From Sinotaia quadrata (taxonomy: Eukaryota; Mollusca; Gastropoda; Architaenioglossa; Viviparidae), in NCBI GenBank assembly GCA_028829895.1, contig JALGAQ010000009.1:1922001-1986000 (forward strand): a DNA stretch of 64,000 nucleotides, given 5' to 3'. Below, in pieces: positions 23,250 to 33,119 of this stretch. The translations under genes were made by a program, and so were the position numbers. The notes under the pieces were generated by a model, which worked only from the letters and a program-made list of their open reading frames with translations, made no database searches and had not been told where the DNA came from. Position 1 is the stretch's first letter; each line of letters begins with the position of its first letter.

Positions 23250-23900
23250 ATTGAAAAGGCAAACACCGAGTAGGAAGGTTTATTGTTGCCGCTTCAACCT
23301 GAACTGAGGCCCGTCTTCAAAATATAGGGGATTGGTTATTACAGTGTTATTTATTCGACCTTGTTCGCCTGTCTATGCTTCGGTCTTCCATCCCGTATTC
23401 TGGCGACAGTGTGTCGTAATGCCCATCTAATTCGATGTGTCAATTGTAAGAACCGCTTAAGCGCTAATCGGTGCTCGTGTGTGCGTGTTTCTAGGTGCTT
23501 GCCCGTTTCACCTACGTAGGTGAGTTTGCAGTGTTGACAGGGGGTGCTGTATACAACCTCGCTGTATCCTGTGGCGCAATTGGATCTTTGGGCTTGGGCA
23601 GAGTACACCCTCAGTGTTGACGTTGTTTTGTGAGCGGTCTTAATTTGCATTGATTTTAAAATCCGTTTAGCGGCTTCTGAAACGCCTTTGATTTACGTTG
23701 GGACAATGGTTGGTGGATTGGTAGTTGCGTAGTGTCTATTGGATCTGTTTCGAGTGCTAGCATTGACAAAGGAACTCAGATACCCATTATTCTTGAACAA
23801 GATCACCAGATTCACCCTTTTCCATTGTTGCCATTGATATTTTGGCTTTTTGTTATTATTACAGAAGGCCTTTGACTATAGGCTCTCCCCTTCACTTTTA
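23250..23900 (-). mobile_element. Penelope-like element 3' part with GIY-YIG domain
   Basis: Minus strand: connector LVILFKNNGYLSSFVNASTR, then KGVSEAAKRILKSMQIKT, then at 23351-23650 VYSTPCQHCKLTYVGETGKH and LETRTHEHRLALKR, the GIY-YIG endonuclease of PLEs with Tyr, Gly, Arg and the paired Cys visible. The RT is missing (5'-truncated). The 3' UTR runs to a TATATA tract at 23230-23246; the homologous copy at 55784 also ends at TATATAATAGG. Confidence 0.85.
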
Positions 23901-24451
23901 TGAACGATCAAAGTTCTTCTTGCACTTGGACAGACTCTCTCATCATCCTCGCAGTCTCTTATTAGCCAATGGCAGCAGGAGTAAGCAGTGTTTTTGACAC
24001 TATGTCGCCCCGTGACGTTTCAAAGCAGATTTCTTTTATTGTAATTAGTGCAAGTGTTCCGCTTCCGTTCGGTGCTGTTTTGGAGCACGAGTGCCACATG
24101 GGGTCGGATACAGTTCTGGCAGTTTCAAATACAGTTTCCGACCTGACCACACGCATGTCTCGATAACACGCCGTCCTCTTTCTAACCCTTCTGTGTCCGA
24201 TTGCACAGTCGTGTGAGTTACTAATATTTAGTGCAGCCTTTGTTTATTGAACCTTTCTTGCACAATAGATTCCTTGTGATGTTCTGCGTTAGCGTCACTC
24301 AAAACACTTGGAGCAACCTCCGCTTTGGAAACTATTCTTATCTTCATACGGGCGGACGGTCCTCGTTTGTTTGCATTCAAGGGACATGAGTTTTATGGAC
24401 GTACATGTTTCTATGAACTTATCCCATGTTTGTGATATCGTGTTTCTATAG
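23901..24451. other. Intron stretch, nothing recognised
   Basis: Complementary small ORFs around 23962-24166 have no domain. No repeat recognised. Confidence 0.3.
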
Positions 24452-24558
24452 GTTCAGAAGACCACCGCAGTTGTGAAAACGGCCACAGAAAAGACGTCCT
24501 CTGTGATTCAAGAAAAATGGAACATACTCAAGCACGTTATTTCCCCTTTCAGTTCTCT
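24452..24558 (+). CDS. TPD52: TPD52-family gene, third exon seen
   Basis: Acceptor TTTCTATAG|GTT. The reading VQKTTAVVKTATEKTSSVIQ then EKWNILKHVISPFSS aligns with the family stretch YKKTSETLSQAGQKASAAFS and ITKKLEDVK, the last part resembling the alternatively used AHPFSHSFSS segment of TPD52 isoforms. The only donor that fits the next exon is CT|GTACTC at 24558/24559 (phase 2), a weak site; otherwise the frame stops at 24565. The exon needs phase 0 on entry while the exon at 21312-21459 ends in phase 1. Confidence 0.7.
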
Positions 24559-25724
24559 GTACTCTTGATGCATCTTCCTGTAAAGGGCTACCCAAGTTGA
24601 TATCACTCCATTTTCCGCTCCCCACCTAGATGAGCTCATTGATCAGCTTGTACAGTTATTCTGCAAATGGCTGTACAGAATACTTTGAGTTCACGCAAAT
24701 CGAGACAAATCTCGGAGACTTCCTCTTTTTCATCTTCGCGAGGTCAAACTGGTTTACCAGAGGAAGGTAGCTATAAATACCTTACGGGCTAGCTTCGTAT
24801 ACTAACACTCAGACTTGTTCAAAGTGTCTGAGACCGCCTTTCCGAGAAAGATCATGTAGTATTTCTAATGGCACAGAGGAGGCCCGAAATGTTTTATAGA
24901 AGTGTTCATTACCACAGTTTAATTTATTTAAGAAATACTTACAATTATTCAGTTATTATTTGCACGTAATCAAATATCACGGGTTTGAAATAGAAAGGCA
25001 ATAAAAGGAAATACAGTTTTACAATACAAGCGCTCGTCTGGACACTTTGGAAGTTACCAAGTAATAAAGGAACACAATAAAATAAATTTTTAAAAATGAC
25101 AATTGGGAAGAGGTAAGATAGTATGCAAGTGGTAATGTCTTTCAGGTGTAGAATGAAGAATTTTCGATGTCGAATAATGTCGATAATGTTATGAATAGTG
25201 GTGAATTACGAATTAATCCCAAAGAATGAATGGAGAATTCAAACCAAACGCAGAGGTACTTGTATTTCGGAATTACGCGGATTTGTAAATGGTGTACATA
25301 AAGAATTGTATCAGTATTATCAGTTCATCAAGGTCCATCACGGATCACTTTATTTTTAAGGAGCTAAAATGCAAAGAAAAGAAGTTTCTTCAAGTACTGC
25401 TTGAAATATACACACTGAAATTTCTAAGGCATTGCAACATGAATAATGTCCTTTCATGTGAATTGTTTTTTATCATTCGATGTGGGTCTGTCTGTGTTCC
25501 GTGCATTGCGTTTTTAATTACGCTTCTGAATCTGCCTGGCATGAAATTCAATCACTGGTTCAATTTTGTCTGTATGTTGTACGTACCGTCGATAATGTTA
25601 TGTGTTACCAGGTGAAGAAATGTCACCAACTTGTTTGGCCCAATGACTGGACATACTGTGAAAGCTTTCACAAGCTTAGATGAGACTATTTTTTTCTACA
25701 CGTGGCTCTATACGATAACAGGAT
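24559..25724. other. AT-rich intron stretch
   Basis: The open frame at 25289-25615 has no recognised domain. Short direct variations of GTCGATAATGTTATG occur near 25180 and 25590. No supported gene. Confidence 0.3.
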
Positions 25725-25785
25725 GTGAATAACTCACAGTGTTATTTGGCACTAGGCCGTCCATCAGTTTGGCGAGCACATGTTA
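25725..25785 (+). mobile_element. SINE A tail-only copy
   Basis: AACTCACAGTGTTATTTGGC, ACTAGGCCGTCCATCAGTTT and GGCGAGCACAT match the tail of the SINE at 8120-8170. The tRNA-like head is absent, so it is either 5'-truncated or the tail derives from the partner LINE. Confidence 0.6.
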
Positions 25786-26424
25786 CACATAAGCTTATGA
25801 CATCGAAATCTGGTCATGCTCTTGGTTTCGTCTTACAATACTTGTTTCGGCTTGGTTTGATAGTGCAAAGCTGTGACTAGCCACATACCAAATGAACAGG
25901 TTTGTTAATAGAGCTTCGTGATTTATCCGTTTGGCCTTGTGAATCAGATTCTGCACCTCAGATCGATAAGAATTGCCATTGTTAATAGCCGATTTTGTGT
26001 ATCAATTGACCTCATTCCTATGCTTCCTCGTCTAGCCTGATTTTCATGATTTCTGGTCTTCCGTTACCACACATTTTACGCTGACCTGAAAACAGGTCTG
26101 GGTTTAAACCAAAGCATCGTACTTATGTATAGAGCTGACTCAAGATTGCAAAGTGACATTAAAATAATTCTGAGGCTTACTTCAATGTGAGATATATCGC
26201 TGTTTCCCAAACCAAATCAGTAGGTTATCCGAAATAACCTCACTCTGACCCTTGAAGCAGGATGTGAGAAAAGAAATTGATTCTTTCGATACAGAACCTG
26301 CGTAGATCAATCAATCCATCCTAGTTAGAATCCTGCGTATGGATCTCGTGTGCAAAAAGTTGTTCATCTACATGCACATGTGTTAATGGCTGTCTTGGTG
26401 TCTCACTCTTTTTTCGATACATTT

Positions 26425-26560
26425 TCGAATCGTTAAGCTGATGCCACACTTAGCGTCAACCAACTCTGTGGGGCATGATACTCACCGTTTTCCCAGACCG
26501 AGATTCGAACCGAAATCGTCTTACTCACTCCCTAAAAAGCAAGTGCACCCCGATAGATGA
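26425..26560 (-). mobile_element. SINE A copy, minus strand
   Basis: On the minus strand: GGGGTGCACTTGC, a B box CGGTTCGAATCTCGG, then GGTGAGTATCATGCCCCACA, GAGTTGGTTGACGC and GGCATCAGCTTAACGATTCG, the same order of head and tail blocks as the copy at 8002-8173 but more diverged. Confidence 0.65.
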
Positions 26561-26899
26561 ATACTTTACTTCCTCTTTGGTTTTTAAGATCCTGTCTAAC
26601 CCTTTTAGCAAGACAACAAACCCATAATTCTCAGAGGATAAGTTTAGTAACAAAACGTTTGTGCGTCATACGAGTGAAATACACTAAAGGATCGCTTTTC
26701 TTATGGACCGATGTCGTTCAATTTGAATAAATTCCTTACGTGTCCACATAGCTCCTAAACTCTTACTGTTACGACTCATATTACCCTGCTCCTGTCAAAA
26801 TAACACAAAATGAGTTCAGTATTAGCCGCCCTCCTTCCCTTAGAGTAAACCTGGCTGAAAGCTGCGGCGAAACGAAAGAAATCAAACAGACTTACAGGT

Positions 26900-27910
26900 A
26901 GTCGACGAGCTAATGGTTCAATCTTGCGTTCCGTTTATCGCCAACCTACATGGACCGGTCAACACTTACACTTTCACAGCTTCGTACCGTGTCAGTATAA
27001 ACGTGGTCTGGTCAAAAACCTCTTTGAGAGAGCGCGGAGGTTGTGTTCGAAGGAAACATTACAGGCAGAGTTAACTGGGATTCGACGTGTACTGAATGAA
27101 AATGGCTACCCAATATTGTTTATCGATAGGCACAGTAAACTGAGGACCTGTGAATACAAGTACAACAGCGGTTCCCAAATCAAAATTTAACTTGCACCTT
27201 CCATTCAAAGGTGATGATGTGAGTGAACTTTTCAGGAAACGTTTCAGCAGCGCAGTGAGTCGTGTTTACTATGCTGCGGATGTTAGAATCCTGTATCACG
27301 ACCAGGATTGCAATGCCCTCTGTGAAGCTTGCGTCGCCCTTGTTCACCAAATCCCACCTGATATATCAATTCAAGTGTAGCTGTGAGGCCAGCTGCCTCG
27401 GGAACGAAGGCAGCGGAACGACACTTGCGAGTCAGAGCGGCTGAGCATATTCCGGTTTGGATTCGCAAGTCTATGATGCAACAGGAAAGTTTAACATCCA
27501 GTTTCAATTGATTAACCACATCATCGATGGCCAAACATTTAGTTGAGTCACGTCATCGAGTTGACCCGGGAAAAAAGCGTTCAAGTGTGTCTTCAGTACA
27601 TGTAGTACTCGCCTTTTATGGTTTGCAGAGGCGGTCGCAATACGGAAGCGCTGTCCAGAGTTATGAATAATCAAAGACCTGTACGTAACTCTGTCATTGA
27701 ATTGGTGAATTTCGATTTTTGTGTGTGGTTATAATTGTGTCTGTTCATCTTTACCTCACTCCAGTTTCCATATAAACATTTGATCTGCAGTATGCATCTG
27801 TAGATATACAGAGAAGTGTTTGGCCCAACATTGTGCATTTTTATTATTGTGAACAATAATAAGAATTGATGTGCAAAGTCGCCTTCCTGTCCTCTATATT
27901 AAATTTTCAT
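26900..27910 (+). mobile_element. PLE: RT thumb, connector, decayed endonuclease, 3' UTR
   Basis: SVYRQPTWTGQHLHFHSFVP at 26924 onward, KRGLVKNLFERARRLCSKET, LNENGYPILFIDRH (PLE thumb and connector), then after one frameshift KFNLHLPFKGDDVSELFRKR and the endonuclease remnant around 27375-27650 with RAAEHIPVWIRKSMMQQ across a frame break. The 3' UTR (27771-27905) holds ATCTGCAGTATGCA and a hairpin with 10-bp arms (TTATTATTGT/ACAATAATAA, 2-nt loop) near 27840, both shared with the elements at 41006-41630 and, in part, 36100-36560. The RT palm is missing. Lies in the last TPD52 intron seen. Confidence 0.85.
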
Positions 27911-28645
27911 ATTGATTCCAAACTGTTCTTCCACGGTATGGTGTGTGCTACTTTTTCAAAAATATTTTTGTAAAATAAAATCGGATGGATACTGCGTGTA
28001 TAAATGTTGCGAAGCAGCCGCATGGGCTTACGAAAGCATCTGGCTAAGCGCGGCGGACGAGCTTGGGTCATATGTCATTTTTAGGCGGTTTCAGATGTTA
28101 AACTGGTTGAATACGGTGTTGAGTCCAGGTTCGTATGCCATGGTCTTCTGTGGGCTCCAAACTTGGGGACGCTGTCGGACTCTTTTAAAGGGTGTCTGAT
28201 TCTGTACACGTACGAGTGTTGTGGCTCATTCACATATTGCTCGACCAGCTGTGGAAATAGATATTTCCACTTTGTAAATCCTTTTTTTGATGCTCGAAAG
28301 TAAGACAACTCCGAAATAATCCTAGTGTCGTCTTTCGGATTGAATAATACTAATAATATTTTTGATTAAATACGGACGTACGGGGATACTGTGGCCGGTT
28401 ACTGATCGACAATTTGTCGTTAAGAAAACTTTACTTTCAGATTTGCCTTGTCTGAATAGCTTAATCTTATGACTTACAATAAAGTTGTTACCGTGCCACA
28501 TCCGTTATGATTCCGATTGAATGCATACTGGCTGTAGATGGACAAAAATTTCGGATCGTATATCGCCGATTGGCTGTCGCCTAGATTGGATAACTCCTAC
28601 CGAATTGCCTTATTGTCCTTATCAGCTGTTTTTTTCTTGCTTCAG
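27911..28645. other. Intron stretch, unassigned
   Basis: A 75-residue minus-strand frame at 28081-28308 has no recognised domain. Nothing else supported before the exon at 28646. Confidence 0.3.
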
Positions 28646-28707
28646 GCAAACAAACGCTTACAAGTCGATGGAAGGCAAATTAGGCTCGGCGTACTCATCT
28701 TTTCGGG
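28646..28707 (+). CDS. TPD52: TPD52-family gene, fourth exon seen
   Basis: A strong polypyrimidine acceptor (TTTTTTTCTTGCTTCAG) precedes a 62-nt exon reading QTNAYKSMEGKLGSAYSSFR, matching the family segment NSPTFKSFEEKVGTAY. It enters with one base, consistent with the phase-2 donor of the previous exon, and leaves through CGGG|GTAGAG in phase 1. No terminal exon was found, so the gene probably continues to the right past the 30.3 kb gap or was lost to repeats. Confidence 0.7.
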
Positions 28708-29179
28708 GTAGAGTTCGCGTTTTCAGCTTTCCATTTTCACGTATGAATAACGCAACGATAGTTTCATTCCTTAAAATCGAAATCTTCCTCCTGCTCTGGC
28801 CTCTCAGCATTTCTATTTAAACAACTCGCTCAACTATCGGAATCATTCTACTCGTTCTTTTCATTTTGCCTCTGATCGGCTTGGATTTGGGTCTGGTGGT
28901 CGTTCGATTGTCCTTCTGATGCCACTCCGTTGCATAAGTCGGATCAGAGGGGCAGATCGGGAGTTGAGTCTGTGTGTCGTCACTTTGAAGCGAGCAAGCA
29001 ATCTATCCTTTGGGGACACCCACCACATCGTCCAAAGAATCGCTTACCTTTTCCTGATTATTAAGTCATCCCATTAGATGCTCTTGTTTAAATAAACCTT
29101 AAGTAGCAACATGTTTTCTGGAAGCTTGAGCTAAGTAAAGTGCTCGTACTTTGTTGTTCTACGCCTGCTTGGTCCGGAA

Positions 29180-29490
29180 GACGTCCTCCGCTGATTTTTT
29201 TGGAAGATTGGGTGTCTGAGTAACCTTGTCCTTGTGCCGTGGCCAAATCGCTTAAACAATGAGTTCGTACGATGTCGTGTCTTAGATGCAGTTAGCCAAC
29301 CTTAGTGCAATGTGATTCCACGCGTTCTATTTATGCCTAATCACCGTTTACCAAAGCATGGGCTACTGCTCTCCCATGATATGATTGACAGAAACAATCG
29401 ATGATTTTTCACCGAGAAATGAGAAGGTGGACCAGTAGCCTGGCTAGTGTTGTTTCTTGCCGCGTTCCAGGTCAAGAGCGGTGAAATCCA
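29180..29490 (+). mobile_element. RTE LINE C-terminal fragment
   Basis: NESVRTRCRVLDAVSQPLS near 29255-29310, then YAPNHRLPKHGLLLP near 29335-29370, matching the RTE tail (RCRVLDxESHPxS, PNHRLPRRALF) also seen at 22780-22900. Frames break within 100 bp. Sequence from 29490 to 30070 shows no element I can name. Confidence 0.6.
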
Positions 29491-30069
29491 GGATAGTGTT
29501 GGTTCTATTATTATGCTTTAGCCTTGATCGAGAACCTGTGGAAGCTCCTATCCGAACCATTTTCCTTTATTTTATTGAATATGTTGTTGATAACGAAGGA
29601 TGTGTTAAACGCATGCTTCTGGCAGCTTTCTTTTCAATTTTTTGGCCGGATATATCAAAATCACTATTTTAGATTCTGTACACTAATCGATTTCTCGAAA
29701 GTAACTGAAACATGCTTTCTAGAGCTGTACACGTCTTATTTCAGTATCGACCGGACATCTATCACATCCTCTGATCGTTTAACTCCCTTCAGTTCCACAT
29801 TATGGTCTACCAGTTTGTTGTGTGGTTTCAACTTCAACTTTTTGATCAGTTTGTGTCTCCTTTCCGTGTTTTCTATATTTTTATTTCGCCGCGATTATTA
29901 TTCTCTCAGTTCGCACTAATCTAACAACTTTTGTTCAAATCAATGCCGTGATTCTCGGCACACATAGAATCTTAAGCAAGCATAGCGCGTATTTAAGGAG
30001 AGCACCCTCTTTGTGATACACAAATGACTCAATTTTCGTTATTGCGAGGCAAATAAACACCCTTCCATC

Positions 30070-30195
30070 AGATAGATAAGTCCATGATTTGACAGTGGGC
30101 GTGAGTACTGTCCGGTTGCCCAGCCGAGACAAGGGGGTTAGCTTAAGGGTCCTCAACCCAGAACTAACCCGCAAGGGTAGCGGGGGTGAATTGTG
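30070..30195 (+). repeat. Dispersed unit, matches 15530-15665
   Basis: AGTCCATGATTTG, TACTGTCCGGTT, GCCGAGACAAGGGGGTTAGC and AACTAACCCGCAAGG recur at 15540-15640 in the same orientation. Likely the 5' leader of an RTE element (see 15291-15665). Confidence 0.65.
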
Positions 30196-30316
30196 GAGGT
30201 TCACTGTCAGTGGAGGCCGGTTCATACGCCCTTCGGTGGTATTCAACTGACTACCCAGGTTGCCCAATTTACCCTCTACTGTTGTTGGAAGCCGGTGACC
30301 AAATTTGGTTCATACG

Positions 30317-30416
30317 NNNNNNNNNNNNNNNNNNNNNNNNNNNNNNNNNNNNNNNNNNNNNNNNNNNNNNNNNNNNNNNNNNNNNNNNNNNNNNNNNNNN
30401 NNNNNNNNNNNNNNNN
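30317..30416. other. Assembly gap (100 N)
   Basis: Exactly 100 N. The gap removes the 5' part of the tRNA-like head of the SINE that continues at 30417. Confidence 1.
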
Positions 30417-30556
30417 TGGGTTCGATCCCCAGATCGAACCAGATACGCCCTGCTGATGATCTCCAATAAGAGTGAAACGCATGCGTCCAGGTGCTTCCTG
30501 TGAATGTTTTCGGAAAAATACTGGCGGATAATCTTACTACCGAGAGACGCGATTAG
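30417..30556 (+). mobile_element. SINE C with hammerhead ribozyme, head in gap
   Basis: B box TGGGTTCGATCCCCAG at the gap edge, then AGATACGCCCTG and the ribozyme, then TTCCTGTGAATGTTTTCGGA and ATAATCTTACTACCG to about 30556. The same order of blocks occurs on the minus strand at 51325-51510, where the tRNA-like head is complete. This is the plan of the schistosome SM-alpha SINE-like family: pol III boxes followed by a hammerhead. Confidence 0.85.
30449..30491 (+). ncRNA. Hammerhead ribozyme, type I topology
   Basis: Stem I 5' CCTG (30449-30452); core CTGATGA (30453-30459); stem II with CTC/GAG (30461-30463 with 30470-30472), loop CAATAA and a U-U mismatch next to the core; core GAA (30474-30476); stem III ACGC/GCGT (30477-30480 with 30483-30486) closed by two bases; then C at 30487, the predicted cleavage position after GUC; stem I 3' CAGG (30488-30491). 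All invariant core bases are present. The open stem is stem I. The weak stem II suggests slow or assisted cleavage. Confidence 0.85.
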
Positions 30557-30890
30557 CATCATTGACCAACCAATGGTTCTTCGGCCAATCAGCTCGCGCT
30601 GATGACCCTTATAAGCAGACCCAGGAAGGCAGCAGACGGACCCCTCTTCTCTGGATTCCTCTTCGCGTTCAGCGCCGGACAGGAGGTCGAATCCACGGCA
30701 CTTTTCAGTGCCACTCCATTATGATTCGTCCTTCATGTCTTCACTCCTCTGGTATCTTAATGGGTCGGATGGAGAATAGGTCTTGATTCTTAGCAATGAA
30801 GTCATATAACGGTCTATAGGAGAAAGTCCTGCGAATCGCCCTTAGAATAAGCTATCACGGAGTTATAGAAATCCTTGATGTTTCGGATTT
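30557..30890. other. Unassigned
   Basis: No gene or element recognised between the SINE and the LINE fragment. Confidence 0.3.
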
Positions 30891-31245
30891 TAATTAATGT
30901 TTTAATAGCATTAGCCAACTTGGTGATCTTAAAACGAAGGGGTGGTGGTAAATCATTCACGTAAACCAAGAATATTATTGGTACCCTGCTTGAAACTGAT
31001 ATTCATTTGAAAAAATTCCACTTACTTGCACTCCTTAATGTTATTAAATTTGGATTGAAATCCAATCAATTAAGTAGTCACGCAAACCTATGGTCTCAAG
31101 TTTATGTAATAAAAGGCTGTGGTTAACACAATGGAATGCTTTTGACTTGTTCAGGCAACATGCATGAACGATATTGCCATAATTTACAGTTTTGGTCCAA
31201 TCATCTAGCACACAAAACATTAATTGTGCATGAATATGTTCATCG
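30891..31245 (-). mobile_element. CR1/Jockey-like RT fragment
   Basis: Minus strand: FCVLDDWTKTVNYGNIVHAC, then LNKSKAFHCVNHSLLLHKLE (palm box; the usual LDFSKAFDxVNH has lost its catalytic Asp), IGLRDYLIDWI, and at about 30990-30930 FLVYVNDLPPPLRF. It is a different, older LINE copy than the one at 52.8 kb. Confidence 0.75.
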
Positions 31246-31925
31246 GAACCCGTGCTGTTCAAATGAGTTATTGTCCCCTGAATCTTCAAGTCTGATAAAC
31301 GAACAATCGTCAATAAATGGAACATTAATAAATCATCTTGTCGAGTGAAAACATGTCCAAGAGCAATGGATAGATCATATTTCATTCATGTGAATGAATT
31401 CGCGTCAACAATTGAGTAAATGGAGTAATCGGCACCCTCAGAGACACTAGCGGAACGACATATGGCACAATACAAATATGCACAGTGATCAACTCTTATG
31501 GGCTTCCGATTGATTGATTGGCTCTCTTCAGTCTCGAATGAATATGGTCCTTGTCACCCCAGACATTTTAATCACCTTTTTCGTTAGTTTGTACTTCCAT
31601 TTTCTGACTTTTGGTAATATAATGTATATACATATATATACCTATTTTCCATCAATTGATAATAAAAGCCGCTACTGAACCTATGGAGCTCTATTTCGGC
31701 TGGTCTCATCAGGATTCGAGTTCAGTTGAATAACACAATTGAAGATTCAGTGTCTGGGCTTCAGCGGTGGAAGGCATAAGCGAAAAATGATCGTCAACGA
31801 TTCAAACTGGGAATTGATAGAGTATAAGTGGATACGATAGCTCAACTAATATGCCATTGTCAACTGAAATGCATGAATGTAACGGAATAAAGTAAAATAA
31901 AAGGGGAATGAACAATCATAACGTC
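31246..31925. other. Unassigned, AT-rich
   Basis: No gene recognised; a short TA-rich run lies at 31620-31650. Confidence 0.3.
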
Positions 31926-31929
31926 AGAT

Positions 31930-32990
31930 GATAATCCGAGTCCTTCTGGCCACAGCTTACAGAAATTTTAGGCTCCTCCGATCTTTCGCTTTGTCAACTA
32001 TTGCAAATGAATTATCTCGATCGCAGAGGTGACCGGTGTCTAGTATGTGCTCAGTCATACTGCTCTTCGGGACTTTGTCAGCTGTAGAGAACAGCCTCTT
32101 GGGTAGGTGCTCCTTCACTCGATCCTCCAGACGTCGTTGGGTACGACTAATGTACTGCGGATAGTAAGTACTGCATTGGAAAATAAGACATTTGGAGTGG
32201 CCACAACCGACTGAATTGGGATCAACCTAGGAGATGTGAAAACTATCCTCAAACGCACATTTATGCAGTTTTACTGTATCGTTCGAGACAGTTTTCTAAG
32301 CAGTGATTCTCCAACTGCATCTCTCCTGAAGCGAATTCTCAAGAGAGCCATTTTGATGTCCGCGTCATCATTACGTGCTTCAACATCTTTGACCGTATTC
32401 TTGAAGGAAAGCAGCTGGGAAACCGTTTCTTAGCAGTCCATCCTTCAAAAAAGCACGATCGTTCACCTGAAATCGCGGGCGTGAAAGCTTTTGAATTGGC
32501 AGGAGAAGATTACGAACAACCTTTCTTCTGACTGATATAGGGACAAAACTATGAAAATTCGCATACCTTCATACCCAAGTAGGTTTGTGATGGATCCTGG
32601 TGCTAACTGATTCATCAAAATTTCTTCTTACATCGATGTCAAGAAAGGGCAAAATATTATTCTTCTGTTGCTCGATCGTGAAGTTTAATGATGGGTGACA
32701 ATTGTTCAGTGTTTTCAACAAATGCCGTGTCCTTGTTCGGGTTTTGGGAATGATGAAGGTATCGTCGACATAGCGAACATAAAACTCAAAATCATCTATG
32801 AGATCTTTCATTCCGGTGTCTTCTACCTTTGACATAAAAATATCCGCTAACTATGGCCCAAGAGGGGAGTCCATTGCCACCTCACCATGCTGCACGTACA
32901 TATCCCCGTCAAATTGGAAGGGTGTATTCCTCGTACACTTGAGAATAAGCCTTTTTAATGAGTCCACAGGGATGCATAACTAATATTTTG
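31930..32990 (-). mobile_element. PLE (minus): RT palm to GIY-YIG, 5'-truncated
   Basis: Minus strand: CTRNTPFQFDGDMYVQHGEV, then MDSPLG, then at 32569-32835 FYVRYVDDTFIIPKTRTRTR with the PLE catalytic YVDD, LKTLNNCHPSLNFTIEQQ, NNILPFLDIDVRR; further down a GIY-YIG domain near 32230-31990 (STYYPQYISRTQRRLEDRVK, EHLPKRLF, HILDTGHLCDRDNS). It starts near 32990 inside the RT. It faces away from the related + copy at 33120-34660. Confidence 0.88.
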
Positions 32991-33119
32991 AGAACATTCT
33001 TTTACCTGCCTAATAAAGAATAACTCAATCTGCAACTCGCAGTGGATAAAACTGTTTCAACGTCCCGCTGGAATTTAGAACAAGAATTTCTGTTATCAAT
33101 GAAAAAGTGCTACCGGGTT

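Noticed and set aside
30186..30562. ORFs running through the N gap (also 56477-56748)
   Set aside because: The open frame is created by unknown bases; the real sequence is SINE and PLE.
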